Below are positions 1 through 8,730 of a stretch of 32,357 nt of DNA, one piece after another. The stretch's first letter is position 1, and each line of letters begins with the position of its first letter. The notes under the pieces were generated by a model. The model was not told the DNA's origin. It did no database searches and saw nothing but the letters and a program-made list of their open reading frames with translations. Origin of the DNA: Pseudomonadota bacterium (GTDB lineage: Bacteria > Pseudomonadota > Gammaproteobacteria > Burkholderiales > Thiobacillaceae); NCBI GenBank assembly GCA_021821425.1, contig JAKACL010000002.1, positions 1 through 32,357 of the forward strand, written 5' to 3'. Made by a program: the position numbers and the translations under genes.

Positions 1-736
1 TGCGCACCGCGGAATCGGTCTTGTTGATGTGCTGACCGCCGGCGCCGGACGCGCGGTAGGTGTCGATCCTGAGGTCGGCCGGGTTGATGTCGATTTCGCC
101 GACTTCGTCGGCTTCCGGCATCACCGCCACGGTGCAGGCCGAGGTGTGGATGCGGCCCTGCGATTCGGTTTCCGGCACCCGCTGCACGCGGTGGCCGCCG
201 GACTCGAATTTCAATCGCGAATAGGCGCCGTGGCCGACGATGCGCACGATGACTTCCTTGTAGCCGCCGACCTCGCCTGGGTTTTCCGACACGATCTCCA
301 CCTTCCAGCCGCAGCGCTCGGCGTAGCGCGTATACATGCGCAACAGGTTGCCGGCGAACAGCGCCGACTCGTCGCCGCCGGTGCCGGCACGGATTTCCAG
401 GAAGATGTTGCGCTCGTCGTTGGGGTCTTTCGGCAACAGCGCGGTTTGCAATTCGGTTTCCAGCCGTTCAACCTTGGACTCGCAGTCGGCGAGTTCGGCT
501 TCGGCGAGTTCGCGCATGTCCGGATCGTCGAGCATGCCGCGGGCGGATTTCTGGTCGGCTTCGACCTGCTTGTAGGTGCGGTAAAGCGCCACCACCGGGG
601 TGAGGTCGGCGTGCTCGCGGGTCAGCTTGCGATAGCGGTCCATGTCGCCGGCGATTTCAGGCTGCGACAACAGAGCGTCGAGTTCCTCCAGTCGCTCGTC
701 GGCGCGAGCGAGCTTGTCGGCCAGCGAGGACTTCAT
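1..736 (-). CDS. prfA: Peptide chain release factor 1 (partial, N-terminal part)
   Basis: Class I release factor that reads UAA and UAG in the ribosomal A site and triggers peptidyl-tRNA hydrolysis. The C-terminal part lies beyond the left edge; about 245 of the usual roughly 360 codons are visible. The PxT stop-codon discriminator of RF1 is present as RVPETES (RF2 would have SPF), and the universal GGQ catalytic motif is seen as [10 protein letters not shown] close to position 30. The ATG at 736 has a good GGGAGG ribosome-binding site that overlaps the end of hemA, 13 bases upstream. hemA-prfA is a common proteobacterial pair and suggests co-transcription. Identification is secure. Confidence 0.97.
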   Translation of the reverse strand, partial: MKSSLADKLARADERLEELDALLSQPEIAGDMDRYRKLTREHADLTPVVALYRTYKQVEADQKSARGMLDDPDMRELAEAELADCESKVERLETELQTALLPKDPNDERNIFLEIRAGTGGDESALFAGNLLRMYTRYAERCGWKVEIVSENPGEVGGYKEVIVRIVGHGAYSRLKFESGGHRVQRVPETESQGRIHTSACTVAVMPEADEVGEIDINPADLRIDTYRASGAGGQHINKTDSAVR

Positions 737-749
737 TCCCAGGCCTCCC

Positions 750-2003
750 TCAATTGTCTCGGCTCAGCCCATACAGCTGGCTGATCAGCAGGGCAATCTG
801 GTCGCGCTCGTCGCGCGCGGCGTGGTTGAGCGCGTGCGTGGGGGCGTGCAGCAGCTTGTTGGACAAGGCATGGCTCATCGCCTCGATCACCGCGCGCGGG
901 TCTTCGCCGCGCGCCAGCGCCTTTTCGGCCTTTTCGATTTCATGGCGGCGATGGCGCTCGGCGCTGTCGCGCAGGGAACGGATCACCGGCACCAGTTCGC
1001 GGCCTTCCATCCAGTGCACGAAATGCTCGACGCTGGTTTCGATGATCGCTTCGGCCTGCGCCACCTGCGCCACGCGGTTGTCCATGCCTTCGCGCACCAC
1101 CTGGCCGAGGTCGTCCACGCTATACAGAAAGACATCATCCATGTCGGCGACTTCGGCTTCGACGTCCCGGGGCACGGCAAGGTCGACGATGAAGATCGGG
1201 CGGTGTCGCCGCTGTTTGATGGCGCGTTCCAGCATGCCCTTGCCGAGGATGGGCAGCGGGCTCGCGGTGGAGGTGACGATGATGTCGTAGGCGGGCAGTT
1301 CGTCGGGCAGCGCGGTGAGCGGGATCACCCCGGCGCCGAAGCGTTCGGCCAGCGGACGCGCGCGCTCGGCAGTGCGATTGGCGACGGTCATCTTGCGCGG
1401 ATGCTGCCCGGCGAAGTGCGTGATGCACAGCTCGATCATCTCGCCGGCGCCGATGAACAGGCAGGCCTGCTCGCGGATGCTGGGGAAGATGCGCTCGGCG
1501 AGCCGCACCGCGGCGGCGGCCATTGATACCGAGTTGGCGCCGATTTCGGTGCTGCTGCGCACTGCCTTGGCGACCGAGAAGGTGCGCTGGAACAGCTTGT
1601 GCAGCAGGAGTCCCAGCGTGCCGGCTTCTTCGGCGGCGGCGACCGCCTGCTTCATCTGGCCGAGGATCTGCGTTTCGCCCAGCACCATCGAATCGAGCCC
1701 GGCGGCGACGCGGAAGGCATGCTGCGCCGCCTTCTCGCGCGGCAGCGCATACAGGTAGGGCGCGAGTTCGCGGCGGTCGATATGGTGAAAGTCGGCCAGC
1801 CACTGCGCTACGTCGTCTGGGGAGGGCGTGTTGACGTACAGCTCGGTGCGGTTGCAGGTCGACAGAATGGCGACTTCGGACGCGCGCCGGCTCCGCGTCA
1901 GTTCGTGCAGCGCCTGCACCAGTTTTTCGGGGCCGAACGCCACCTGCTCGCGGATCGCGAGCGGTGCGGTGTGGTGGTTGACCCCGAGGGTGAGAAGCTG
2001 CAT
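750..2003 (-). CDS. hemA: Glutamyl-tRNA reductase
   Basis: NADPH-dependent reduction of glutamyl-tRNA(Glu) to glutamate-1-semialdehyde, the first step of C5 tetrapyrrole synthesis in the cytoplasm. The product is 417 residues, the normal length. It begins [15 protein letters not shown] and has the catalytic cysteine in [10 protein letters not shown] (Cys50), the [14 protein letters not shown] segment (here [10 protein letters not shown]), and a Rossmann nucleotide-binding segment near [11 protein letters not shown]. The frame is open upstream to an ATG at 2027, but the family N-terminus begins at 2003, so that start is chosen. It precedes prfA closely. Functionally it feeds the same tetrapyrrole pool used by siroheme synthase in the dsr cluster, although it is not in that operon. 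Confidence 0.97.
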   Translation of the reverse strand: MQLLTLGVNHHTAPLAIREQVAFGPEKLVQALHELTRSRRASEVAILSTCNRTELYVNTPSPDDVAQWLADFHHIDRRELAPYLYALPREKAAQHAFRVAAGLDSMVLGETQILGQMKQAVAAAEEAGTLGLLLHKLFQRTFSVAKAVRSSTEIGANSVSMAAAAVRLAERIFPSIREQACLFIGAGEMIELCITHFAGQHPRKMTVANRTAERARPLAERFGAGVIPLTALPDELPAYDIIVTSTASPLPILGKGMLERAIKQRRHRPIFIVDLAVPRDVEAEVADMDDVFLYSVDDLGQVVREGMDNRVAQVAQAEAIIETSVEHFVHWMEGRELVPVIRSLRDSAERHRRHEIEKAEKALARGEDPRAVIEAMSHALSNKLLHAPTHALNHAARDERDQIALLISQLYGLSRDN

Positions 2004-2053
2004 GACGGCAGAGGGCCGAAAAATCAAGACCGCTATTTTACTTTACCCGCCGC

Positions 2054-2971
2054 CTAAGCAGCGCGTGCAGGGACTTTGTTCAAATCAAAGCGCAGGCGGT
2101 CGTAATAGCGCCCGCGGTACAGCAGGCGGCGGTGTCCGGGCGAATCAGAGAAAGCGCTGCGGGTGTGCAGCACATTGTTGCAGAGGAGGCCCATGCCGGG
2201 GGCGAGCCGGGCGGTGAGGCGGTATTCCGAGCTGGCGAGGATGTCGGCGAGTGTCCGGACCGCGGCCTGGGTGACGGCGTCGTCCTTCCACACGATCGAG
2301 CGGGTACGTGCGGTGTAGCGCATATAGAGAAAGCCCTGCTCGGGGTCGACTGCGAACACCGGGCCGCTCTGCTCGGGGCGGGCGACGTTGTCCTCGTCCA
2401 TGCGCGCGGGGATGGTCATCGCATCGGGCTGCATCAGGGCGGCGATGTAATCCGGGTTGACGTCGCGCAGCTGGAGGTAGGCGATCTCGTGATCAAGCAG
2501 CGCGTTTTCGCCGCCGGATTCGGCGTCTTGCGCGCAGTGCAGTGTCATGCCGAGGATGCGGCGATCTAGCGTGTTGTAGTAGCCGTCGGTGTGCCAGTTG
2601 ATCGGCTTGTGGGTGTAGGGAATGAATTCGCCGCGCACGCTGCCTTCATCGGCGGCGGGGGTGATGGACGAGAGACCGTCCTCGTCAGCGAGGTAGTTGC
2701 CCTCCAGCCGGACGAGGCCGAGTTGCTGCGCCAGTTGCCTGGGCAGCGACTTGTCGGCGGCAGGCAGGTGCGGCGCGCTGTAGATCGCCATGTTGGCGCG
2801 GGCGCAGCGGTCTTCGAGGGCAGCGCTCTCGTCAGCGGCGAGACGGCGCGGATCGGCCAGCGGCACGATCAGTTCGTCGATGCTGCGCGGATACGCGGCG
2901 AGTTTGGCGTCGCGCCAGGCGCGGTAGCCGGATTCGTTGGCGAGGTCGAACGGGGAGGGCGTTGCGGCCAT
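2054..2971 (-). CDS. TauD/TfdA-type Fe(II)/2-oxoglutarate-dependent dioxygenase
   Basis: A 305-residue protein with the signature of the TauD/TfdA non-haem iron dioxygenases. The HxD iron ligands are seen in NWHTDGYYN (His127, Asp129), the distal histidine in CNNVLHTRSAF (His269), and the 2-oxoglutarate-binding arginine region in HRRLLYRGRYYDR (about 281-292). The substrate cannot be read from sequence; family members hydroxylate sulfonates, aryloxyacetates or trimethyllysine, and no taurine transporter is nearby. Its ATG follows the stop codon of the preceding gene with no gap, so the two are likely translationally coupled. It is the last gene of the minus-strand run that diverges from dsrA, which makes a role linked to sulfur metabolism possible but unproven. 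Confidence 0.85.
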   Translation of the reverse strand: MAATPSPFDLANESGYRAWRDAKLAAYPRSIDELIVPLADPRRLAADESAALEDRCARANMAIYSAPHLPAADKSLPRQLAQQLGLVRLEGNYLADEDGLSSITPAADEGSVRGEFIPYTHKPINWHTDGYYNTLDRRILGMTLHCAQDAESGGENALLDHEIAYLQLRDVNPDYIAALMQPDAMTIPARMDEDNVARPEQSGPVFAVDPEQGFLYMRYTARTRSIVWKDDAVTQAAVRTLADILASSEYRLTARLAPGMGLLCNNVLHTRSAFSDSPGHRRLLYRGRYYDRLRFDLNKVPARAA

Positions 2972-3592
2972 TTATTCCGGCGGCAGCATGTCGGGCGAGC
3001 CGAAGCCGCGTTTGACCGGCGCATCGGACAAGAGGCCCTTGAAGCTTTTGCGGACCGTGCCCATCATCTCGGGCATCTCGATGTCCATGATCTGGTCCAT
3101 GATCCAGGTCTTGTCGCTGTCGCCCATCTCGTCGCGGATCTGCAGGCCGAGGAAGCGCAGCGCAGGGAAGCTGGCCTTCTCGTCGTCGGGAAACTCGAAC
3201 TCGGCATAGTCGTTGAAACGGCGGTTGAGGAAGTCGATGAACTCGGCCTTGAAATTGCGATTGCCGTCCGGGCCGACCACGCTGATGATGTTTTCTTCCA
3301 TCAGTTCGCCCAGCCGCTTGGCCACCGCCTGCAGAACCGCGGTGCGGCGTTCCGGCGTCAGCGTGGCGTAGGCCATGCGGTCGCAGTAGTGCACCAGGAA
3401 GGCGAGGAATTCGGCGATCAGCTTGAAGCCGCGCGCCGGCGTGATGATGTCGTAGTTTTCGCGGCCGAGGTTATCCACTGCCTTGTCGGCGACGCGCCAG
3501 GTAGTGGTGGCGACCGCGGTGGCGATTTCCTCGGCGCTGCGCTCGCCGTCCTTCTTGAACCAGACGGTGCGGACTCTGACGGGTTTGACCAT
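2972..3592 (-). CDS. Conserved-looking hypothetical protein, 206 aa
   Basis: I do not recognise this family. The 206-residue product has no signal peptide or membrane segment. It has a charged N-terminus (MVKPVRVRTVWFKKDGERSAEEIATAVATTTWR), a mostly helical-looking middle, an aromatic/acidic segment (FNDYAEFEFPDDEKASFPALRFLG) and a glycine/proline tail. The single cysteine (HYCDRMAY) is not in a recognisable motif. The ATG at 3592 has a clear AAGGAG site (about 3600). The gene sits 26 bases after the sulfurtransferase and its stop codon abuts the dioxygenase start, so it is most likely part of the same mRNA. Coding status is well supported by codon use and packing; function is unknown. Confidence 0.8.
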   Translation of the reverse strand: MVKPVRVRTVWFKKDGERSAEEIATAVATTTWRVADKAVDNLGRENYDIITPARGFKLIAEFLAFLVHYCDRMAYATLTPERRTAVLQAVAKRLGELMEENIISVVGPDGNRNFKAEFIDFLNRRFNDYAEFEFPDDEKASFPALRFLGLQIRDEMGDSDKTWIMDQIMDIEMPEMMGTVRKSFKGLLSDAPVKRGFGSPDMLPPE

Positions 3593-3618
3593 GGTGTGCT
3601 CCTTCTATGCAGCGTGCG

Positions 3619-4467
3619 TTATTCGCCGGTGGCGACGGGCCGGGCGGGGTCGGTGATCCACTCGCTCCACGAACCGGGATACAGCCGTGAACCGGGAAGG
3701 CCGGCGACTTCCATCGCCAGGATATTGTGGCAGGCGGTGACGCCCGAGCCGCACATGTGGATGACCTGCCAGGCCGGTTTGCCCTTGAGCAAAGCCTGGT
3801 AGTTCTCGCGCAGCGCTTCGGGCGGCAGGAAGGTGCCGTCGACGTCGAGATTCTCGTCGAACGGATAGTTGACGGCGCCGGGCACGTGGCCGGCGACAGG
3901 ATCGAGCGGCTCGAACTCGCCGGAAAAGCGGCGATCCGGGCGCGCATCAAGAATGAGCTGCTCGCCGGTCTTCGACGCGTGCAGTACCTCGTCTGCCGCC
4001 ACGATTTGGGTGGGCTCGGGCAGGCAGGCGCAGGCGCCGCGGTGCGGCGCGGGGATCTCGGCATCGACCGGTCGCTTTTCGCGCATCCATTTAGGGTAGC
4101 CGCCGTCCAGCAGGGCCACGCCGGGGTGGCCGAGCCAGCGCAGCATCCACCACAGCCGGCCTGCCATGGCGCCATAGCTGTCGTCATACACCACCACCTG
4201 CTTGTTGACGCCGACGCCCCATTCGCAGAGCTTGTCGGTCAGCACACGCGGATCGGGCAGCGGATGCCGTCCGGTTTTCTCGCCCACTGGGGAGGACAGG
4301 TCGTCGTCCAGATGCACGTAGCGTGCGCCCGGAATATGGGCTTTCTCGTAGGCCTGTCGACCGGCGCTGGGGTCGGTGAGGGTGAAACGGCAATCCAGAA
4401 CGATCCAGTTCGGATCGTCGAGGTGTGCGGCCAGGTCTTCGGTGGTAACGAGGGTGTTGGAATACAT
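3619..4467 (-). CDS. Two-domain sulfurtransferase, 3-mercaptopyruvate type
   Basis: Rhodanese-fold enzyme that moves a sulfane sulfur through a cysteine persulfide. The 282 residues carry two rhodanese domains: an N-terminal inactive one (ending near VALLDGGYPKWM, about 118-128) and a C-terminal catalytic one (LILDARPDRRFSGE, then the active loop). The catalytic loop is CGSGVTA with Cys239. In this family CGSGVTA is typical of 3-mercaptopyruvate sulfurtransferases (SseA), whereas thiosulfate:cyanide rhodaneses have CRKGVTA. Position next to a DsrC-family gene and divergent from dsrA suggests it delivers persulfide sulfur within the cytoplasmic sulfur-oxidation network (inference). The start ATG at 4467 is the first in frame. 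Upstream lies the inverted-repeat element at 4480-4561. Confidence 0.9.
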   Translation of the reverse strand: MYSNTLVTTEDLAAHLDDPNWIVLDCRFTLTDPSAGRQAYEKAHIPGARYVHLDDDLSSPVGEKTGRHPLPDPRVLTDKLCEWGVGVNKQVVVYDDSYGAMAGRLWWMLRWLGHPGVALLDGGYPKWMREKRPVDAEIPAPHRGACACLPEPTQIVAADEVLHASKTGEQLILDARPDRRFSGEFEPLDPVAGHVPGAVNYPFDENLDVDGTFLPPEALRENYQALLKGKPAWQVIHMCGSGVTACHNILAMEVAGLPGSRLYPGSWSEWITDPARPVATGE

Positions 4468-4479
4468 ATGCCAGGACTC

Positions 4480-4561
4480 AGGAATTAGGAATTAGGAGCT
4501 AGGGCAATGAGGCTGACGTGCCGAGCCTCCTAAATCCTAGCCCCTAAATCCTGGTCCCTAA
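4480..4561. repeat. Imperfect inverted repeat built from TAGGA/TCCTA units
   Basis: The gap between the sulfurtransferase and the DsrC-like gene contains short direct repeats (GGAATTAGGAATTAGGAGC from 4481) and their complement (CCTAAATCCTAGCCCCTAAA from 4529). The two arms can pair: GAGGCT at 4509-4514 with AGCCTC at 4524-4529 across a 9-base loop, and GCTAGGG at 4498-4504 with CCTAGCCC further out. The unit resembles dispersed intergenic palindromic elements seen in beta- and gammaproteobacteria. Transcribed, it would form a hairpin inside the minus-strand mRNA. Confidence 0.6.
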
Positions 4562-4894
4562 TCAGTAGCCGCCCTTGCCGTAAGGCTTGGTCAGGCCGGC
4601 GATGCGAGCCGACTGACGCGCAGGCTGGTTGGGGAACAGCTCGTACAGCTTTTTCTTCCAATCGGTCCCCGGGTGCAGGTCTTCCAGTTCGGCCAGCATG
4701 TTGCGGAAGTTGGGGGTGTGGCCGTCTTCCTTGTACTTGTCGCGCATGAAGTTGATGACGGTCCAGTGATCGTCGGTCAGCGTGATTTTTTCAGCCGCGG
4801 CAATGACGGGAGGAACGTCGTCGCTGAAGTTGGCTTCCAGCAGAAAATCTTCTTCGCCAGTTTCGAGCTCTTCACCATTTACAACATAAGACAT
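4562..4894 (-). CDS. DsrC/TusE-family protein lacking both C-terminal cysteines (RspA-like)
   Basis: A 110-residue member of the DsrC/TusE superfamily. The fold-defining stretches are obvious: LTDDHWTVINFMRDKYKEDGHTPNFR and KKLYELFPNQPARQSARIAGLTKPYG match the DsrC encoded at 9846 almost block for block ([42 protein letters not shown]). Both redox cysteines of true DsrC are missing here: the QAC position is QSA and the penultimate cysteine of the arm is replaced in GKGGY. It therefore cannot carry a trisulfide or persulfide like DsrC or TusE. Cysteine-less paralogues have been called RspA and proposed to be regulatory (family knowledge). The start at 4894 (MSYVVNGEE) is preceded by an AGGAGAAAAC stretch; an upstream in-frame ATG at 4924 is less likely. 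Confidence 0.92.
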   Translation of the reverse strand: MSYVVNGEELETGEEDFLLEANFSDDVPPVIAAAEKITLTDDHWTVINFMRDKYKEDGHTPNFRNMLAELEDLHPGTDWKKKLYELFPNQPARQSARIAGLTKPYGKGGY

Positions 4895-4949
4895 GTTTTC
4901 TCCTTTCAGGGTGGTTATCAACAATTCGCCGTACCAACCGGCGATGGGT

Positions 4950-5602
<653 letters not shown>

Positions 5603-5606
<4 letters not shown>

Positions 5607-5824
5607 GGCGCATCCCCGGCGTTGTCCCGGGCCCAGGCCTGCATCAGGTCGGCCCACTGCTGCGCGCTGACCGGGTCGACGTCGAAAATGGTGAAACGCT
5701 TGTTTTCGCGGATGCGGATGCGCAGAAACGGCACGCCGCCCGACTCGTGGGTCAGGTGCTGGAACTCGATTTCCTGGCCGCCGAACGGCAGTCGCATCTT
5801 GTCTAGGGGCGTAATCTCGGGCAT
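5603..5824 (-). CDS. Small hypothetical protein, 73 aa
   Basis: First gene of the minus-strand run that diverges from dsrA. The 73 residues start MPEITPLDKMRLPFGG and contain a compact, strand-rich core, HESGGVPFLRIRIRENKRFTIFDVDPVSAQQW. I recall a short family of this pattern annotated only as a domain of unknown function, but cannot confirm the name. There is no cysteine, signal peptide or membrane segment. The start at 5824 is preferred; the frame runs open to 5905 but the added residues look non-coding. The stop codon overlaps the GTG start of the Cas6-like gene, so the two products are probably made together and might interact. Confidence 0.72.
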
Positions 5825-6029
5825 GGATTCAATTCGTGTCGCGTCAAGGGTTGCGGATGCACTGCACGCCAGGCGTCCAGATGGGTACGGTGCCCTGCGC
5901 TTCAACCCTGCTGTGCGCAGGGGCTTGCGTTTGCAACAATATTTTAATACTCTTATCGATTCTTGTGACCGGGCTGTACTGTCTCACCCTTTACGAGAAT
6001 GAGGCATTACCGCGTTGGGGCAAATGATC

Positions 6030-6069
6030 TACTCCCTATGGGTAGGTTCATACCTACCGCAATGGAGTA
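6030..6069. promoter_or_regulatory. Nested dyad, possible operator or leader hairpin upstream of dsrA
   Basis: An inverted repeat with outer arms TACTCC (6030-6035) and GGAGTA (6064-6069) and inner arms GGTAGGT (6041-6047) and ACCTACC (6052-6058) around a 4-base TCAT centre. Between outer and inner arms five positions on each side do not pair. It lies 115 bases ahead of the dsrA start. It could bind a dimeric regulator or fold as RNA if the transcript starts upstream. Confidence 0.55.
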
Positions 6070-6088
6070 ACCGATTTACCCATGAGAA

Positions 6089-6108
6089 TGATGGTGACGT
6101 CACCGTCA
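6089..6108. promoter_or_regulatory. 20-bp near-perfect palindrome upstream of dsrA
   Basis: The core GGTGACGTCACC (6093-6104) is a perfect 12-bp palindrome, and the symmetry continues outward through TGA and TCA with a single mismatched pair (6092/6105). It sits 76 bases before the dsrA ATG and 20 bases after the larger dyad. Palindromes without a loop are more typical of protein-binding operators than of terminators. The regulator is unknown. Confidence 0.55.
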
Positions 6109-6183
6109 AGTCAATACGATGATGGGATACCGTTGAGCCGTTCGGCTGAGCGGGCATTTCGAAATGTTCTAGGAGAGAAGATA

Positions 6184-7488
6184 ATGGCAAAGCAAATGAT
6201 TGATACGCCCAATCTGGACGAGCTCGAGAAAGGCCCGTGGCCCAGCTTCGTGACCGGCCTCAAGCGTCTGGCTAAAGACAACGACATGATGGTTGACCTG
6301 ATGGGTCAGCTGGAGACGTCCTACAAGACCAAGTTCGGTTACTGGAAGGGCGGTACGGTCGGCGTGTTCGGCTACGGCGGCGGCGTGATCCCCCGTTTCA
6401 CCGAACTGAAGGACGAAAACCACAAGCCCCTGTTCCCCGAGGCGGCCGAATTCCATACCCTGCGCGTGCAGCCGCCGGCAGGCATGCATTACAGCTCCGA
6501 CCTGCTGCGCAAGATGTGCGACGTCTGGTCCGCCACCGGCGGTTCGGGCCTGATCGCCTTCCACGGCCAGTCCGGCGACATCATGTTCCAGGGCATCAAG
6601 ACCGAGAACGTGCAGCCTGCGTTCGACGCCTTCAACGAAATGGGCTTCGACCTCGGCGGCGCCGGCCCCGCGCTGCGCACCTCGATGTCCTGCGTCGGCG
6701 CGGCGCGCTGCGAAATGTCCTGCTACGACGAAGCCAAGGCACTGCGCACCGTCATCAACAATAATCTGGACGACATGCACCGTCCGTCCTTGCCGTATAA
6801 GTTCAAGTTCAAGTTCTCCGGCTGCCCCAACGACTGCGTCAACGCGATCCAGCGTTCCGACATGGCGACCATCGGCACCTGGCGCGACAACATCCGCGTC
6901 AACGAAGAGCAGGTCCAGGCCTACTACAAGGCCCACGGCATGAACGATCTGGTCAACGACGTGATCAGCAAGTGCCCGACCAAGGCCATCACCCTGGTTG
7001 CCAGCGACAAGTTCAAGCCCAGCGAAACCGTTTCCGCTGCCAGCCTCGGCGACGGCAACACCCTGTGCATCGACAACAAGAACTGCGTGCGCTGCATGCA
7101 TTGCCTGAACGTCATTCCCGGCGGCCTGCTGCCCGGTAACGACAAAGGTGTGTCGATCCTGGTCGGCGGCAAAGGCGTGCTGAAGATCGGCGCGACCATG
7201 GGCACCGTGGTGATCCCGTTCATGAAGCTCGAGTCCGACGAAGACTTCGAAAAGCTGAACGAACTGGCTCGCAACATCCTCGACTTCTTCGCTGAAAACG
7301 CGCTGGAGCACGAGCGTACCGGCGAAATGATCGAGCGTATCGGCCTGACCAACTTCCTCGAAGGTCTGGACATCCCGGTCGATCCCAACATGATCAAGGA
7401 GCCGCGTTCCAACCCCTACTTCCGTTCCGACGACTGGGACGAGCAGGTCGAGAAGTGGAACGAGTACAAGCAGTCGTCTGCTGCTTGA
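6184..7488 (+). CDS. dsrA: Dissimilatory sulfite reductase, alpha subunit (oxidative type)
   Basis: Catalytic-core subunit of the cytoplasmic siroheme sulfite reductase, which in sulfur oxidisers runs in the oxidative direction to release sulfite from sulfur delivered on DsrC. The 434-residue product carries the siroheme/[4Fe-4S] ligand set CVGAARC (Cys170, Cys176) and SGCPNDC (Cys214, Cys218), followed by an inserted ferredoxin domain with CVRCMHC (Cys301, 304, 307) and a further KCP cysteine at 264. The start at 6184 (MAKQMIDTPNLDELEKGPW) is chosen because it has AGGAGA about 8 bases upstream and fits the family N-terminus; the open frame reaches back to 6082. First gene of the cluster. A 9-bp stem-loop follows before dsrB. 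Confidence 0.97.
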   Translation: MAKQMIDTPNLDELEKGPWPSFVTGLKRLAKDNDMMVDLMGQLETSYKTKFGYWKGGTVGVFGYGGGVIPRFTELKDENHKPLFPEAAEFHTLRVQPPAGMHYSSDLLRKMCDVWSATGGSGLIAFHGQSGDIMFQGIKTENVQPAFDAFNEMGFDLGGAGPALRTSMSCVGAARCEMSCYDEAKALRTVINNNLDDMHRPSLPYKFKFKFSGCPNDCVNAIQRSDMATIGTWRDNIRVNEEQVQAYYKAHGMNDLVNDVISKCPTKAITLVASDKFKPSETVSAASLGDGNTLCIDNKNCVRCMHCLNVIPGGLLPGNDKGVSILVGGKGVLKIGATMGTVVIPFMKLESDEDFEKLNELARNILDFFAENALEHERTGEMIERIGLTNFLEGLDIPVDPNMIKEPRSNPYFRSDDWDEQVEKWNEYKQSSAA

Positions 7489-7498
7489 GTTTCGCTTG

Positions 7499-7530
7499 CC
7501 GCGGGTCTCGGTGCGAGCCCGGACCCGCGG
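7499..7530 (+). other. Stem-loop between dsrA and dsrB
   Basis: CCGCGGGTC (7499-7507) pairs perfectly with GACCCGCGG (7522-7530), enclosing 14 bases that contain a smaller CTCG/CGAG stem. No T-run follows at once, so it is unlikely to be a full terminator. It may stabilise the 3' end of dsrA mRNA or act as a processing site. Confidence 0.55.
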
Positions 7531-7570
7531 ATTAATTAGCTTCGCGCATTAAACCAGTTGGAGATAAATC

Positions 7571-8641
7571 ATGGCAGAACTACGTCAGCCTATCGAATCC
7601 GGCGCACCGGATCCGATGCCCTACATGCACCCCGTGATGGTGAAGAACTATGGCAAGTGGGCTTTCCACAGCCATCCGAAGCCGGGCGTCCTGTACCACC
7701 GCGCCGAGTCCGGCGACGAAATCTGGACGGTCAAGGCCGGTACGGCGCGTCAGATGGACCACTACACCATCCGCGAACTGGCCGACATCGCCGACCAGTA
7801 TGGCGACGGTTTCGTGCGATTCACCGCGCGTTCCAACATCGAATACATGGTGGCTGACGGTTCCAAGGTCGAGCCGCTGATCAAGGCGCTCTCCGACAAG
7901 GGCTACCCCATCGGCGGCACCGCCAACTCGGTGTCGATGATTGCGCACACCCAGGGCTGGCTGCACTGCGACATCCCTGGCACCGACGCTTCCGGCGTGG
8001 TGAAGGCGCTGATGGACGAGCTGTACGACGACTTCGTCAAGTGCGAGATGCCCAACCGCGTCAAGCTGTCCACCTCCTGCTGCGAAATCAACTGCGGCGG
8101 CCAGGCCGACATCGCGATCATCGTTCAGCACACCAAGCCGCCGAAGATCAACCACGATCTGGTCGCCAACGTCTGTGAGCGTCCCTCGGTCGTGGCGCGT
8201 TGCCCGGTCGCGGCGATCCGTCCCGCGCTGGTGAACGGCAAGCCCTCGCTTGAAGTCGACGAGAAGAAGTGCATCTGCTGCGGCGCCTGCTTCCCCCCGT
8301 GCCCCCCGATGCAGATCAACGACCCCGAGCACTCCAAGATTGCGATCTGGGTGGGCGGCAAGAACTCCAACGCCCGTTCGCGTCCGACCTTCCACAAGCT
8401 GGTCGCAGCCGGCCTGCCGAACAACGCACCGCGCTGGCCGGAAGTCGCCGAGGTGGTCAAGAAGATCCTCGCCACCTACAAGGCCGACGGCAAGCCGTGG
8501 GAGCGCATGATCGACTGGATCGACCGCATTGGCTGGCCCGCGTTCTTCGAGAAGACCGGCCTGCCCTTCACCAAGTATCACATCGATAACTGGCGTGGCG
8601 GTCGTGCCAACCTGAACGCGTCCGCGCACATCCGCTTCTAA
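7571..8641 (+). CDS. dsrB: Dissimilatory sulfite reductase, beta subunit
   Basis: Partner of DsrA in the alpha2-beta2 reductase; in this family the beta subunit supplies the functional siroheme-[4Fe-4S] site. The 356 residues contain HCDIPGTDASG (Cys133) and STSCCEINCGG (Cys170, 171, 175) as cluster ligands, and a ferredoxin domain CICCGACFPPCPP (about 234-245) for electron transfer. The ATG at 7571 follows a GGAGAT site by a few bases. The length and the C-terminal segment YHIDNWRGGRANLNASAHIRF are normal. A strong GC-rich hairpin separates it from dsrE. Confidence 0.97.
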   Translation: MAELRQPIESGAPDPMPYMHPVMVKNYGKWAFHSHPKPGVLYHRAESGDEIWTVKAGTARQMDHYTIRELADIADQYGDGFVRFTARSNIEYMVADGSKVEPLIKALSDKGYPIGGTANSVSMIAHTQGWLHCDIPGTDASGVVKALMDELYDDFVKCEMPNRVKLSTSCCEINCGGQADIAIIVQHTKPPKINHDLVANVCERPSVVARCPVAAIRPALVNGKPSLEVDEKKCICCGACFPPCPPMQINDPEHSKIAIWVGGKNSNARSRPTFHKLVAAGLPNNAPRWPEVAEVVKKILATYKADGKPWERMIDWIDRIGWPAFFEKTGLPFTKYHIDNWRGGRANLNASAHIRF

Positions 8642-8662
8642 GCGGATTGGGGTGCTGTCAGC

Positions 8663-8687
8663 GCCGCCGCAGCTTGTCTGCGGCGGC
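8663..8687 (+). other. Strong stem-loop between dsrB and dsrE
   Basis: GCCGCCGCAG (8663-8672) and CTGCGGCGGC (8678-8687) form a perfect 10-bp GC-rich stem with a CTTGT loop. No T-run follows, which argues for mRNA protection, partial attenuation or a processing point after dsrAB rather than complete termination. Confidence 0.6.
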
Positions 8688-8730
8688 CGCTTGATAACAA
8701 TGACTGGATTTTTCGGAGTTAGAACGAGCC

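Larger units (their letters stand above)
5825..6183. promoter_or_regulatory. Divergent control region between dsrA and the minus-strand accessory run
   Basis: No gene is seen in these 359 bases, although short frames are open. The region must hold the promoters of both divergent units. It contains an AT-rich patch (about 5936-5962), the dyads at 6030-6069 and 6089-6108, and the dsrA ribosome-binding site (AGGAGA about 6171-6176). I could not assign convincing sigma-70 -35/-10 boxes for either direction by eye. Confidence 0.7.

Noticed and set aside
5920..5935. Sigma-54-like GG-N10-GC element (GGGGCTTGCGTTTGCA) upstream of dsrA
   Set aside because: The spacing fits but the CAC after GG is absent and no enhancer-binding site or activator gene is evident; too weak to claim.
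6030..6044. NarL-type heptamer pair (TACTCCC, ATGGGTA) in the dsrA upstream dyad
   Set aside because: Only one heptamer fits TACYYMT and the spacing is one base and not two; the wider dyad explains the symmetry better.
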